Below, one piece after another: positions 53,477 to 63,499 of a DNA stretch of 64,000 nucleotides (positions within the stretch are counted from its first letter, which is position 1; each line of letters opens with the position of its first letter). The notes below the pieces were generated by a model, which made no database searches, was not told the origin of the DNA, and saw only the letters and a program-made list of their open reading frames with translations. Origin of the DNA: Kribbella sp. NBC_01245 (GTDB lineage: Bacteria > Actinomycetota > Actinomycetes > Propionibacteriales > Kribbellaceae). The position numbers were made by a program, and so were the translations under genes. The DNA is taken from contig NZ_CP108487.1 of NCBI RefSeq assembly GCF_036226525.1, positions 5,766,001 through 5,830,000 on the forward strand, read 5' to 3'.

Positions 53477-54582
53477 AGGTCAGAGGCGCAGTACTCCGGG
53501 AGATGGGCCTGCCAGCGCCGTACGCCGAGTCCCGGCCGCTGCAAATCGAAGAGGTCGACCTGGCGCCTCCGGGACCTGGTGAACTCCTAGTGCGCGTACA
53601 AGCCGCCGGACTCTGCCACTCCGACCTATCGGTGATTGACGGCTCCCGACCGCGCGTGATGCCGATGCTGCTCGGCCACGAGGCTACGGGCGTCGTCGTC
53701 ACCTGTGAGGCCGAGGGGTACGAGCCGGGCGACACGGTTGCCTTCGCCTTCGTACCGGCCTGCGGCGCCTGCGGCCCTTGTGCCGAAGGCCGTGCCGCCC
53801 TCTGCGAACCAGGAGCCGCCGCGAACCTTGCAGGCACCCTGCTCTCCGGCGTACGACGCTTGGGCGACGGGATCAACCATCACCTGGGAGTGTCGGGATT
53901 CGCCGACCACGCCGTCGTATCGGCTCGTTCCGCGGTGAAGATCGACCCGGGCCTACCGCCGGAGATCGCGGCCCTGTTCGGTTGCGCGGTCCTGACCGGG
54001 GTGGGCGCGGTAGTGAACACCGCCAGACTTCAGGCCGGCCAGAGCGCGGTGGTGTTCGGACTGGGAGGCGTCGGGCTCTCTGCCCTGCTAGGCGCGCGCC
54101 TAGTCGGTGCGCATCCACTAGTGGCGGTTGACGTCGTACCTAGCAAGCTCTCGTTGGCGCAGGACCTTGGAGCCACTCACGTCGTGGACGCCTCGTCTGG
54201 CGACGTGGTCGAGGCTGTGCGCGAGATAACCGGTGGCGGCGCCGACTACGCGTTCGAGACGGTGGGGAGTGGCGCCGTACTGGGACAGGCCTACGCGGCC
54301 ACTGCCCGGGGCGGAACCACAGTGACGGTAGGCCTGCCGCATCCCTCGCAGAACTTCACGATCCCCGCAGTAAGCCTCGTGGCCGAGGAACGCACGGTTA
54401 AGGGCTGCTACCTGGGTTCGGCAGTTCCTAGCCGGGACATCCCGCGCTACATCGCGTTGTACCAGGCGGGCCGCCTACCGGTCGACCGCCTGCTGACGAA
54501 CACATTGGCGCTGGAAGATCTCAACGACGGTTTCGATCGGCTTGCCGCCGGCACCGCCGTACGGCAGGTAGTGCTGTTCTAG
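53473..54582 (+). CDS. Zinc-dependent alcohol dehydrogenase
   Basis: Medium-chain dehydrogenase, 369 residues. Catalytic zinc ligands are in GLCHSDL and GHEATG; ACGACGPCAEGRAALC holds the structural zinc Cys cluster; VFGLGGVGLSAL is the NAD motif. The pattern is that of class III/mycothiol-dependent formaldehyde dehydrogenase relatives. Thioesterase plus dehydrogenase in one message suggests acyl-CoA to aldehyde or alcohol conversions, though this is inference. Confidence 0.9.
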   Translation: MKVRGAVLREMGLPAPYAESRPLQIEEVDLAPPGPGELLVRVQAAGLCHSDLSVIDGSRPRVMPMLLGHEATGVVVTCEAEGYEPGDTVAFAFVPACGACGPCAEGRAALCEPGAAANLAGTLLSGVRRLGDGINHHLGVSGFADHAVVSARSAVKIDPGLPPEIAALFGCAVLTGVGAVVNTARLQAGQSAVVFGLGGVGLSALLGARLVGAHPLVAVDVVPSKLSLAQDLGATHVVDASSGDVVEAVREITGGGADYAFETVGSGAVLGQAYAATARGGTTVTVGLPHPSQNFTIPAVSLVAEERTVKGCYLGSAVPSRDIPRYIALYQAGRLPVDRLLTNTLALEDLNDGFDRLAAGTAVRQVVLF

Positions 54583-54585
54583 CTG

Positions 54586-55797
54586 TTAGAAGATCTCGAT
54601 GCTGACTGGAGCGACTGGCCAACCGAAGGCGGCGGTGGCCAAGGCGCCGGGGGTGTGCTCGACTACACGGCCGGTTGCGGCGAATTCGGCCAATGATCGG
54701 CCGCCGAGGTAGGCCCCACCCAGCGCCGTCACCGACAGCGAGATATCCGGGCCGGACTCGGTCCGCTCGCACGACGCGCGCTCGGTGTCAGCGGTCAACC
54801 GGAACCGCCCGTTGTTCTGCGGCAGGAGGTCGTCGGTCACCTCGATCACCAGGTCCACCGCGGTGGCATAGCGGCGTTGCGCGAGGGCCCTGGCGACGTC
54901 GGTGAGCCGGACCCAGAGCGACTCGGTCAGCCGTCGGTTGAGGGCGACCGGGTTTGTCACGAGCTGTGCCAGTGGCTCGTCCAGCGCGGCGTGGCCGAAC
55001 TCGAGCTTCGCGGCGAGATCGATGGTCAGCAGGTGATACCAGAGGGCGTGATAGGCCAGCGGGGTCACGGCGACCAGTTCCTCGAGCGTCACCTCGTTCG
55101 CCGGGCCGCCGGAATTCCAGCTCAGCTTGCCGCGCCAGAGTGCGTACCCGTCCAGGGCGCCGGTGCTGTCGCGATGGACCAGGATCTGCCGGGCGGTCTT
55201 GCCGCCACGGTCCTCGGGCTTGTCCAGCAGGCGCCTGCGCCAGGTCGGCTCCGATCGTCCGGACACGCCCGGACGGGACGCCTGTAACCCGCGAAGCAGC
55301 GGCGCCAACTGAGTGAGCGCGTCGTCTGCGGACAACTCCTCGAGCCGCCCGGACGTCGCCGCCGGCGGCCGCGGTCCGACCCGGCGCAGGTCGACCTCGT
55401 ACGAGACGCCCCAAGCCGCCGGCGCGTAGCCGAACCGGCCGTAGATCCCGGGCTCGCTCGCCCACAACACCGCCAGCGCCTCCGGTACCTCACGAAGCTG
55501 CCTGGCCATCAGACCGGCCAAGATCCCGCGCCGCCGATGAGTTGCGCGCACTCCGACCGCGGTGACGTGCGCCGCCGGCACCACCGCACCTGGCACGGAC
55601 AGGTCCCAACTCATCGCCTTGGTGGTCCCGACCAGCTGATCTCCGTCGACAGCCACCAGCGCCCGCTCCGGCTCGAACAGCTCCCGATCCAGCTCGCTCG
55701 GCGAACTCTCGAACATCATCGCCGAAGCGAACAGGCTGCTAAACCGATCGTGTTCCGCGGCGGTCGCCGGCCGCACCAGATATTCGGGGTTCGTCAT
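54586..55797 (-). CDS. Eis-like GNAT acetyltransferase
   Basis: 403 residues from the ATG at 55797. The N-terminal GNAT domain has VTAVGVRATHRRRGILAGLMARQL (acetyl-CoA loop), a central GNAT-like domain follows, and the C-terminal SCP2-like domain ends in SIEIF, the terminal carboxylate being used in catalysis in Eis proteins. Mycobacterial Eis acetylates aminoglycosides and proteins; activity on either is unproven here. It is convergent with the alcohol dehydrogenase gene, four bases apart. Confidence 0.9.
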   Translation of the reverse strand: MTNPEYLVRPATAAEHDRFSSLFASAMMFESSPSELDRELFEPERALVAVDGDQLVGTTKAMSWDLSVPGAVVPAAHVTAVGVRATHRRRGILAGLMARQLREVPEALAVLWASEPGIYGRFGYAPAAWGVSYEVDLRRVGPRPPAATSGRLEELSADDALTQLAPLLRGLQASRPGVSGRSEPTWRRRLLDKPEDRGGKTARQILVHRDSTGALDGYALWRGKLSWNSGGPANEVTLEELVAVTPLAYHALWYHLLTIDLAAKLEFGHAALDEPLAQLVTNPVALNRRLTESLWVRLTDVARALAQRRYATAVDLVIEVTDDLLPQNNGRFRLTADTERASCERTESGPDISLSVTALGGAYLGGRSLAEFAATGRVVEHTPGALATAAFGWPVAPVSIEIF

Positions 55798-56038
55798 ACC
55801 AGCATCGTCACATCGCTGGGGGCGACGGCCTGCCGCGGGAAAGCCCTTGTGTCTGTCGGAATGGGTGAGATTTCCGGGCAAAAGTGTTCACATCACAGCT
55901 TGATTGCGGCACTCTACGCAGAGTGCGCAGTTGCGTACGACACGTGAGGCATTGGTCCGCCCCAGACCTGCCGTGCGATTTCGCCCCTTTCGCATGGACC
56001 CCTGTGGCTGGCCAACAGGAGTCCTTGAGGAGGGTTCC

Positions 56039-57481
56039 ATGCACAGCAGGTTCCGCCGTACCGGTGCTTTGGTCGCCACCGGTGCCGCCCTGTTCACCGC
56101 CCTTGCCGTCCAGGCCGGTGGTTCCGCAGGCGCGCAAACCATTCTCGACCGTGATCCGGTCGACCAGATCCTTGGTCAGGCCACCCAGGGCAAGTCCGCC
56201 CTGGCCACCGTCAAGCCGCGACTGGCCGAACTGGCCAGGCGCAACGGCCTCGCCGAGCAGAAGCTGCTCGGCATTCTCGCCACCGACAAGTCCGCCTGGC
56301 TCGACAAGGACGGCCGGCTCTTCTATCAGGAGCCTGCCGCCACCAAGGCCGAGCAGGCCGACGAGCCCGCGCCACGCTGGGCCAAGAAGGCCGTAGCGGC
56401 TGCGGACGGCCCGGCCTTCCAGCTGCACAGCAAGCCCGGTTCTAACCGGGTGATCTACCTGGACTTCGACGGCCACACCATCACCAACACGGCGTGGAAT
56501 ACCAACGGCAAGCCCGCCACGGTGAACGTCACGCCGTACGACACCAATGGCAGCCCGAGCGTCTTCAGCACCGCGGAGCAGGATGTGGTTCGCGCGGTCT
56601 GGCAACGCGTTGCCGAGGACTACGCGCCGTTCGACGTGGATGTGACGACGCAGGCGCCTGCGGAGTCCGCGATCACTCGTAGCGGTTCGTCCGACTTGCA
56701 GTACGGGACGCGCGTACTGATCGACCCGACCACTTGGTACCAGTCCGGCTGCGGTTGTGGCGGTGTGGCCTACGTGGGCGTCTACGACAACACCAGCAAC
56801 CACTCGTACTACCAGCCCGCTCTGGTCTTCACGAAGGGCGTCGGCACTGGTGCGAAGAACATCGCCGAGGCCGCCTCACACGAGGCCGGGCACAACGTAG
56901 GCCTCAGCCACGACGGCACCTCGTCAGTGGGCTACTACACCGGTCACGGCGCCTGGGCCCCGATCATGGGCGTCGGCTACTCCAAGGCGATCAGCCAGTG
57001 GAGCAACGGCGAGTACGCGAACGCGAACAACAAGCAGGACGACTACGCGGTCGTCGGCTCCAACGGTCTCGCGCTGCGTGCGGACGACCACGGCGACGGT
57101 ACGTCGAACGCGACGGCCCTGATCCTCGGCACCACCACCAACGGCGTGTACGCGACTGGTCCGGACGTGGACGTGTTCCGGATCGACGTATCCGCCGGCA
57201 CCTTCACCTTCGCGGCGAACTCCGCACCGGTGGGCGGCAACCTCGACATCAAGCTCGAGCTGCTGAACTCCTCCGGCGCGGTCATCGCGACGGCAGACCC
57301 GGCCTCGGGTCAGTCCGACTCGGGTACGCCGACCGGTCTGAGCGCGAGCATCAGCCGGCAGGTCGCGGCCGGCCGCTACTACCTGCGGGTCGACAACACC
57401 GGTTACGGCAACCCGCTGAACACCGGCTACTCCACCTACGGCAGCCGCGGCGCCTACTCGGTCCGCGTCACCGCCGGCTGA
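56039..57481 (+). CDS. Secreted metzincin-type zinc metalloprotease with a C-terminal beta domain (copy 1)
   Basis: 480 residues. Signal peptide MHSRFRRTGALVATGAALFTALAVQA, a propeptide to about 130, then the protease domain. HEAGHNVGLSHDG (H281) is the zinc motif HExxHxxGxxH, and WAPIMGVGY contains the Met-turn. The C-terminal part (about 375-480) is a PPC-like domain (DVDVFRIDVSAG ... RYYLRVDNTGYG). The TGCGCGG stretch before the catalytic domain may form a disulfide. AGGAGGG precedes the ATG. Followed by its own terminator. Confidence 0.91.
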   Translation: MHSRFRRTGALVATGAALFTALAVQAGGSAGAQTILDRDPVDQILGQATQGKSALATVKPRLAELARRNGLAEQKLLGILATDKSAWLDKDGRLFYQEPAATKAEQADEPAPRWAKKAVAAADGPAFQLHSKPGSNRVIYLDFDGHTITNTAWNTNGKPATVNVTPYDTNGSPSVFSTAEQDVVRAVWQRVAEDYAPFDVDVTTQAPAESAITRSGSSDLQYGTRVLIDPTTWYQSGCGCGGVAYVGVYDNTSNHSYYQPALVFTKGVGTGAKNIAEAASHEAGHNVGLSHDGTSSVGYYTGHGAWAPIMGVGYSKAISQWSNGEYANANNKQDDYAVVGSNGLALRADDHGDGTSNATALILGTTTNGVYATGPDVDVFRIDVSAGTFTFAANSAPVGGNLDIKLELLNSSGAVIATADPASGQSDSGTPTGLSASISRQVAAGRYYLRVDNTGYGNPLNTGYSTYGSRGAYSVRVTAG

Positions 57482-57492
57482 TTTGTTTCTCG

Positions 57493-57524
57493 ACGGGCCG
57501 GGCCTCTTCCGAGGTCCGGCCCGT
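57493..57524 (+). terminator. Terminator between the metzincin genes
   Basis: ACGGGCCGGGCCT pairs with AGGTCCGGCCCGT (one G-T pair), 13-bp stem with a 6-base loop. Confidence 0.85.
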
Positions 57525-57562
57525 TCTCTGGGGGGAATCCTTCCTACGAAAGGGATTCCGAT

Positions 57563-58984
57563 ATGCGCAACACGACTTTCCGCCGTACCGGTTGCCTCAT
57601 GGGAGCCGGTGCTTTGCTCTTCGGGGCACTAGCCGTCAACGCGGGCGCTGCTCCGATTCCGATCCCGGACGACCGGGTGCTCGACCAACCGACGCAGGGC
57701 AAGGCCGCGTTGGGCCGGATCTCCGTGGCAGATGTTGCCTCGCGCAACGGCCTGGGCTATCAGAAGTTGCTCGACATTCTCGCGACCGACAAGACAGCCT
57801 GGCTCGATGCCGATGGCCGGTTGTTCTTCCGCGAACCGACGGCGCCGGCGAATACCCGGGACGAGGTCTCGCCGCGCTGGGCCAAGAAGGCCGTCGCCGC
57901 TGCCGAGGGTCCGGCGTTCGAGCTGCACAGCAAACCGGGCGCGAATCGGGTGATCTACCTCGACTTCGACGGTCACACCATTACCGGTACGGCGTGGAAC
58001 ACGTCCAAGGGCATCGACCCGGTCAACGTTTCGTCGTACGACACCGATGGCAATCCGGCGACTTTCAGCACCGCGGAGCAAGACGTCGTACGGGATGTGT
58101 GGGCGCGGGTGGCGGAGGACTACGCGCCGTTCGACGTGGACGTCACGACGCAGGCGCCGCCGCAGACCGCGATCGACCGGACCGACGCGAACGACCAGCA
58201 GTTCGGCACGCGCGTACTGATCGACCCGGACACCTGGTACCAGAGTGGTTGCGGGTGTGGCGGTGTGGCGTACATCGGCGTGTACGACCGCGCGGGCGAT
58301 CACGACAACTACCAGCCCGCCTTGGTCTTCACGCGCGGCGTCGGTACGGGCGCGAAGAACCTCGCCGAAGCCGCCTCGCATGAAGCCGGCCACAACGTCG
58401 GCCTCGGCCACGACGGCACCGCGTCCGTCGGGTACTACGAAGGCCATGGCGCGTGGGCCCCGATCATGGGCGTCGGCTACTACCGCGGGATCAGCCAGTG
58501 GAGCAAGGGCGAGTACGCGAACGCCAACAACACCGAGGACGACTTCGCGGTAGCCACCTCCCACGGCCTGCCGATCCGCACCGACGACCACGGCAACGGT
58601 ACGTCGAACGCGACGGCCCTGACGGTCGGTACGCCGGTAACCGGGGTGAACGCGGCGACCGATGACGTGGACGTCTTCCGCGCGGACATCGGCACGGCCG
58701 GCAACTACACCGCGAACGCCACCGCAGCCGCCGCCGGCGCCAACCTCGACATCAAGCTCGAACTCCTCAACTCGGCCGGCACCGTCGTCGCCACAAACGA
58801 CCCAGCCGCCGGCCAATCCGACGCCGGCACCCCCACCGGCCTCAGCGCCTCGCTAACCCAAACCCTCCAGCCCGGCACGTACTACCTCCGCGTGGACAAC
58901 ACCGGCTACGCCGACCCCCTCACCACCGGCTACACCACCTACGGCAGCCGCGGCACCTACACCCTCACCCTCACCCAGCCCTAA
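57563..58984 (+). CDS. Secreted metzincin-type zinc metalloprotease with a C-terminal beta domain (copy 2)
   Basis: 473 residues. Tandem paralogue of the preceding gene: the same order of signal peptide, propeptide, zinc domain (HEAGHNVGLGHDG, H273; WAPIMGVGYY) and PPC-like domain. Many stretches are identical (for example ASHEAGHNVGL, YYLRVDNTGYA against YYLRVDNTGYG), so a duplication is clear, with divergence mostly in the propeptide and the terminal domain. AAAGG precedes the ATG. The start lies 38 bases after the preceding terminator. Confidence 0.91.
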   Translation: MRNTTFRRTGCLMGAGALLFGALAVNAGAAPIPIPDDRVLDQPTQGKAALGRISVADVASRNGLGYQKLLDILATDKTAWLDADGRLFFREPTAPANTRDEVSPRWAKKAVAAAEGPAFELHSKPGANRVIYLDFDGHTITGTAWNTSKGIDPVNVSSYDTDGNPATFSTAEQDVVRDVWARVAEDYAPFDVDVTTQAPPQTAIDRTDANDQQFGTRVLIDPDTWYQSGCGCGGVAYIGVYDRAGDHDNYQPALVFTRGVGTGAKNLAEAASHEAGHNVGLGHDGTASVGYYEGHGAWAPIMGVGYYRGISQWSKGEYANANNTEDDFAVATSHGLPIRTDDHGNGTSNATALTVGTPVTGVNAATDDVDVFRADIGTAGNYTANATAAAAGANLDIKLELLNSAGTVVATNDPAAGQSDAGTPTGLSASLTQTLQPGTYYLRVDNTGYADPLTTGYTTYGSRGTYTLTLTQP

Positions 58985-59050
58985 CCCCCACCACCTCCCC
59001 ACCCACTCGCGCAGACCATCCACAAGTTGGCGCGTAGGCCTTGAAAGGAG

Positions 59051-59093
59051 GCCGTACGGCGTATCCCTGGGGCGGAGGGGTACGCCGTACGGC
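59051..59093. terminator. Bidirectional terminator between metzincin and ABC operons
   Basis: GCCGTACGGCGTA pairs with TACGCCGTACGGC, 13-bp stem and 17-base loop, between convergent genes. Confidence 0.85.
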
Positions 59094-59101
59094 TGGGTGG
59101 G

Positions 59102-60035
59102 TCAGCCTTTGAGGCCGACGCTGGCCATTCCTTCGACGAAGCGCTTTTGGGCGAAGACGAACATGACGATCATCGGGAGGGTCGCCAGCGCGGTGCCGGC
59201 CATCAAGTACGGCCACTGCACTTCGGCCGGGTTCTGGGCGAAGATCGCGAGGCCCAGTTGCAAAGGCCTGAGCGAGTCCGATGTGGTGATCATCAGAGGC
59301 CAGAGGAAGCCGTTCCACGCCGCCTCGATTTGGAAGACGCCGATGGTGATCAAGGCCGGCTTCACCAAGGGCGTCATGATGCGGGCGAAGATGCCGAACT
59401 CGCCGAGCCCGTCGACGCGAGCCGCCTGAGCGAGCTCGTCCGGCAGCGATACGTAGAACTGCCGCGCGAGGAAGGTGAAGAGTGGTGCGGCGCCCAGCGG
59501 GATGATGAGGCCCCACCAGGAGTTCAGCCAGCCGATACCGCCTTGGCCGAGGATGTTGTTGCCGCCGAACAGCGGGATCGACTTCACCACCAGAAACAGC
59601 GGTACCAGGATGATCTGGAACGGCACCAACAGCAGCAGGATGAAGTAGTTCAGCAGCGCCTTCGACCCGCGGATCGGCAGCTTGGCCAACGCATACCCGG
59701 CCGTGGTGCAAACCGCCAACGTGAAGGCGGTTTCGCCAACAGCGATGAGCAGGCTGTTGCGGAAGTACTGCAGGAACGGCGCCGTCTGCATGGCTTCGAC
59801 GAAGTTCCGCCAGCGCAGCTCGCCGGGCAACCAGCTGAACGAGGCGATCTCCAGATCGTTCTTGAACGCGGTCAGCACCATCCAGGCGAACGGCGCGATC
59901 ATCAGGACCGCACCGAAGCTCAGGAAGACGTACAACAACACCCGGCCCAAGCGGCCGGACGGCGGCCTCGAACCACTGCCACTGACGGTGTCAGTGCTGA
60001 CGACGGCGGCCGTCGGCTCTGTGGACAACGTGGCG

Positions 60036-60043
<8 letters not shown>
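59102..60043 (-). CDS. Carbohydrate ABC transporter permease, MalG type
   Basis: 313 residues, six helices. The EAA loop is DELAQAARVDGLGEFGIFARIMTPLVKPA. It is the second permease of the importer. Its start overlaps the end of the MalF-type gene by eight bases. An ATPase gene is absent from the visible operon; actinobacteria often share one MsiK ATPase among many sugar importers. Confidence 0.94.
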
Positions 60044-60934
<891 letters not shown>

Positions 60935-60938
<4 letters not shown>

Positions 60939-62212
60939 CGGGACTGCCCTGCCAGATTCGCCAGCACCTTGGCCGGGTCCTTTTGACCGAGTACGGCCTG
61001 GGTCAGCTGGGCGTCGAAGTTCGCGCGCATCTCCAGCCAGTTGGCCGAACCGCCTTCGTACACGGCGAGTTCGAGCCCACCCGCGACGAACTTGCTGAGC
61101 GGATTCGACTTCGCCTGTGGGGAGTTGGCGGCGTCCTTGTAGGCCGGGATCTTGCGGTTCAGCTTGGCGATCGCGTCGATCGAGCTCGGTTTGGACAGCG
61201 CCTGGATGAACGCCCAGGCGGCCTTCTTGTGCTTGCTGCGCGAGCCGATCGAGGCCAGGTCGCCACCGACGAACTCGACCTCCTTGCCGTTGTTGAACCG
61301 GAAGAACTTCAGGTCGTCGCAGTTCTTCTGGCCGATACCCTTGTCCGAGCAGTCGACCGCGCCACCGACGATGCCCATCGCGGCCTCACCAGTGAGCACG
61401 AGGGGCTGTTGCGCGGCGTTCTGCTGACCGAAGACCTGGACGTTACCGATCATCGACTTGATCCATTCCAGCGTCTCCAGACCCTTCGCGTTGTTGTAGT
61501 TCGGCTGGCCGTTGACGTACAGCGGGGTGCCGGTCGACGCCAGGAACGTGGTGTACGACTGCCGGAAGCCGGTCGGCGACGCCATGTCGAAACCGGTGCG
61601 GGTGATGGTCCCGTTGGCGTCGCGCTTGGTCAGCTTCTCCGCGGCGGCCTTCAATTCGGCCATCGTGGTCGGCGGTTTGTCCGGATCGAGGCCGGCCTCC
61701 TTGAAGGCGCTGATCCGCAACGCGACCGCTCGGGCGTCCGCGACCAGCGGATACGCGAAGAGCTTGCCGTCGTACGTCGCCGTCGGGATCATCGCCGCGG
61801 TGCTCTGCTCTTTGATCAGCTCCGGCGTCACCCCATAGGCGCCCAGGTCGGCGAAGATGCGTTTCGAGGCGAACGGCTGGATCCAGCCGACACCGGTGAC
61901 CATCACGTCGTAGGGGATACCTGCCGCGATGGAGGTCGAGATCTTCTCGTTCAGATTGCCGTAGGTCGCGTAGTTCGGCTCGACCTTCATCTTCGGATAG
62001 ACCTTCTTGAAGTCGGCCGCGACCGCTTCGAAAGCCTCTTTGCCCTTATTGCTGGCGGGGAACGAGGGGATCAGCACCCGCAGTGTGCCGGTGGCCTCCG
62101 CGGGTGGGATTCCGTCGGTGTCCTTGTCGATCACCCCGTTGCCGCAGCCCGCACCGGCGATACCGGTGACGAGGCTTGTTGCCAGCACTAGCGCTAGCCG
62201 TCCACGTTTCAC
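60935..62212 (-). CDS. Extracellular sugar-binding lipoprotein of the ABC importer
   Basis: 425 residues. Lipobox GIAGAGC with acylated Cys near residue 23; family 1 extracellular solute-binding fold: TLRVLIPSFPASNKGKEAFEAVAADFKKVYPKMKVE, WIQPFASKRIFADLGAYG and GEAAMGIVGG are typical. GTG start with AGGAG upstream. Delivers substrate to the two permeases encoded downstream. The regulator gene ends 84 bases upstream, so its operator-like repeats may control this promoter. Confidence 0.92.
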
Positions 62213-62292
62213 AGGGGAGCTCCTTCGTGCGCCTCATCCAGGTGCACCGAAGGTAGGGGAAAGGGTTTTCCGGGTCAACAGGCGAAGCTCGA

Positions 62293-62315
62293 ACGATCAA
62301 TATCGATCACGAATC
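62293..62315. promoter_or_regulatory. ACGATCA-type repeats before the solute-binding protein gene
   Basis: ACGATCA (62293-62299) and CGATCACG (62304-62311) are close together and share the 7-base half-site with the regulator's own operator at 63398. They overlap the regulator stop codon. Confidence 0.5.
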
Positions 62316-63367
62316 AACGCCCCGCAGGATTCCCGGATGCGCAATTCCGGCAACAGGCTCAGGTGTTGCGTCGGCAGTCGCTCGTCCGCGGTGAGCCGGC
62401 GCAGCAGCAGCTCGCAGGCGATCCGTCCGATCTCCAGCTTGGGCGGGCTGACCGCGGTCATCGGCACCAACGCCAGCGCGGCGGTCTCGTCGTTGTACGC
62501 CACCAGCGCGAGATCCTGCGGGATTCGCAGACCGCGCTCCATCGCCCGCTCGGCCAGCCGGGCCGCGTCCTCGTCCGTGTGCACGAGGATCGCCTTGGCG
62601 CCGAAGTCCGCGCACTCGTCCAGCACGGCGTCGAGGCGGGCGATGCTGTCGGCGTCCTCGTTCTCGCGGGGCAGCATGACCGACGAGGTGTAGGTCTCGA
62701 CGCCGAGCGGACCGGCCGCTTGGTCGATGCCGACGCGCAGCCAGTACGCCGTGACGCTGGGGCTCAGGCTGACCCCGATCCGGCGATGCCCGAGCGAGGC
62801 CAGATGGCGCAGCGCCACCATCGCGCCGTACGCGTGGTCGGTGCGGACGTGGTCCAGCTCGCGGGTGACGTGCGGGAAACCGAAGCTGCGCTCCATCAGC
62901 ACCACCGGTACGGCGATGTTCTCGAGCCGGTCGCCCATCTCGTCGGCCCGGCTGTCCCCGAGGGCTGTGCTGAGCAGGATGCCGGTCACGCCGAGGTCCA
63001 GCAGTTTGCCGATTCGCTCGGCCTCGGCGGTCTGGTCGTAGCCGCTGTCGCCGAGCACCAGGCGGGCGCCGTACCGCTCGGCGACGCGCTCGGCACCGCG
63101 GATCGCGTCGGTGTAGTAGTACGTCGAGTTCGGTACGACGATGCCGATCGTGCGCTGGCCGCCCGCCGGAACGCCGGCCGCCTCCGGGCCGAGGCCGACC
63201 GCGCCACCATGCACGCGGCGGAGCCGGCCGAGCGCGTCGAGCTCGCCCAGGTCGCGGCGAATGGTGATGACCGAGACGCCGAGCTCCTCGGCGAGTTCGC
63301 CGACCCGCAACCGGCCGTGCCGTCTCAGGTTGGCCAGGATCAGGTCGTGTCGTTCCTGCGCAAGCAT
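62297..63367 (-). CDS. Hybrid regulator: DeoR-type HTH with LacI-type sugar-binding domain
   Basis: 356 residues. The N-terminus is DeoR-like (MLAQERHDLILANLRRHGRLRVGELAEELGVSVITIRRDLGELDALGRLRRVHGGAV), whereas the rest is a LacI/PBP1-type effector domain (TIGIVVPNSTYYYTDAIRGAERVAERYGARLVLGDS ... GHRRIGVSLSPSV ... DLALVAYNDETAAL). DeoR proteins normally carry an isomerase-like sugar-phosphate domain, so this is a swapped architecture. Probably represses the sugar importer and itself, with free sugar as effector. Confidence 0.9.
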   Translation of the reverse strand: MLAQERHDLILANLRRHGRLRVGELAEELGVSVITIRRDLGELDALGRLRRVHGGAVGLGPEAAGVPAGGQRTIGIVVPNSTYYYTDAIRGAERVAERYGARLVLGDSGYDQTAEAERIGKLLDLGVTGILLSTALGDSRADEMGDRLENIAVPVVLMERSFGFPHVTRELDHVRTDHAYGAMVALRHLASLGHRRIGVSLSPSVTAYWLRVGIDQAAGPLGVETYTSSVMLPRENEDADSIARLDAVLDECADFGAKAILVHTDEDAARLAERAMERGLRIPQDLALVAYNDETAALALVPMTAVSPPKLEIGRIACELLLRRLTADERLPTQHLSLLPELRIRESCGALIRDRY

Positions 63368-63397
63368 CCGTTTCCCCCGTGGCGGTTCCCAGCCGGT

Positions 63398-63421
63398 TGA
63401 TCGTCTGTGATCATACGATCA
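63398..63421. promoter_or_regulatory. Operator candidate between the hybrid regulator and the DUF624 gene
   Basis: TGATCGT-N10-ACGATCA has perfect 7-bp arms in the divergent interval. The half-site reappears before the solute-binding protein gene. Confidence 0.6.
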
Positions 63422-63499
63422 TCGATGGTCCAGCCCGTTCCGTCGAGTCCTTATCGCGCTGAGCACCCTGAGCACCTGATTGTCTGGAGGCCGGACAAC

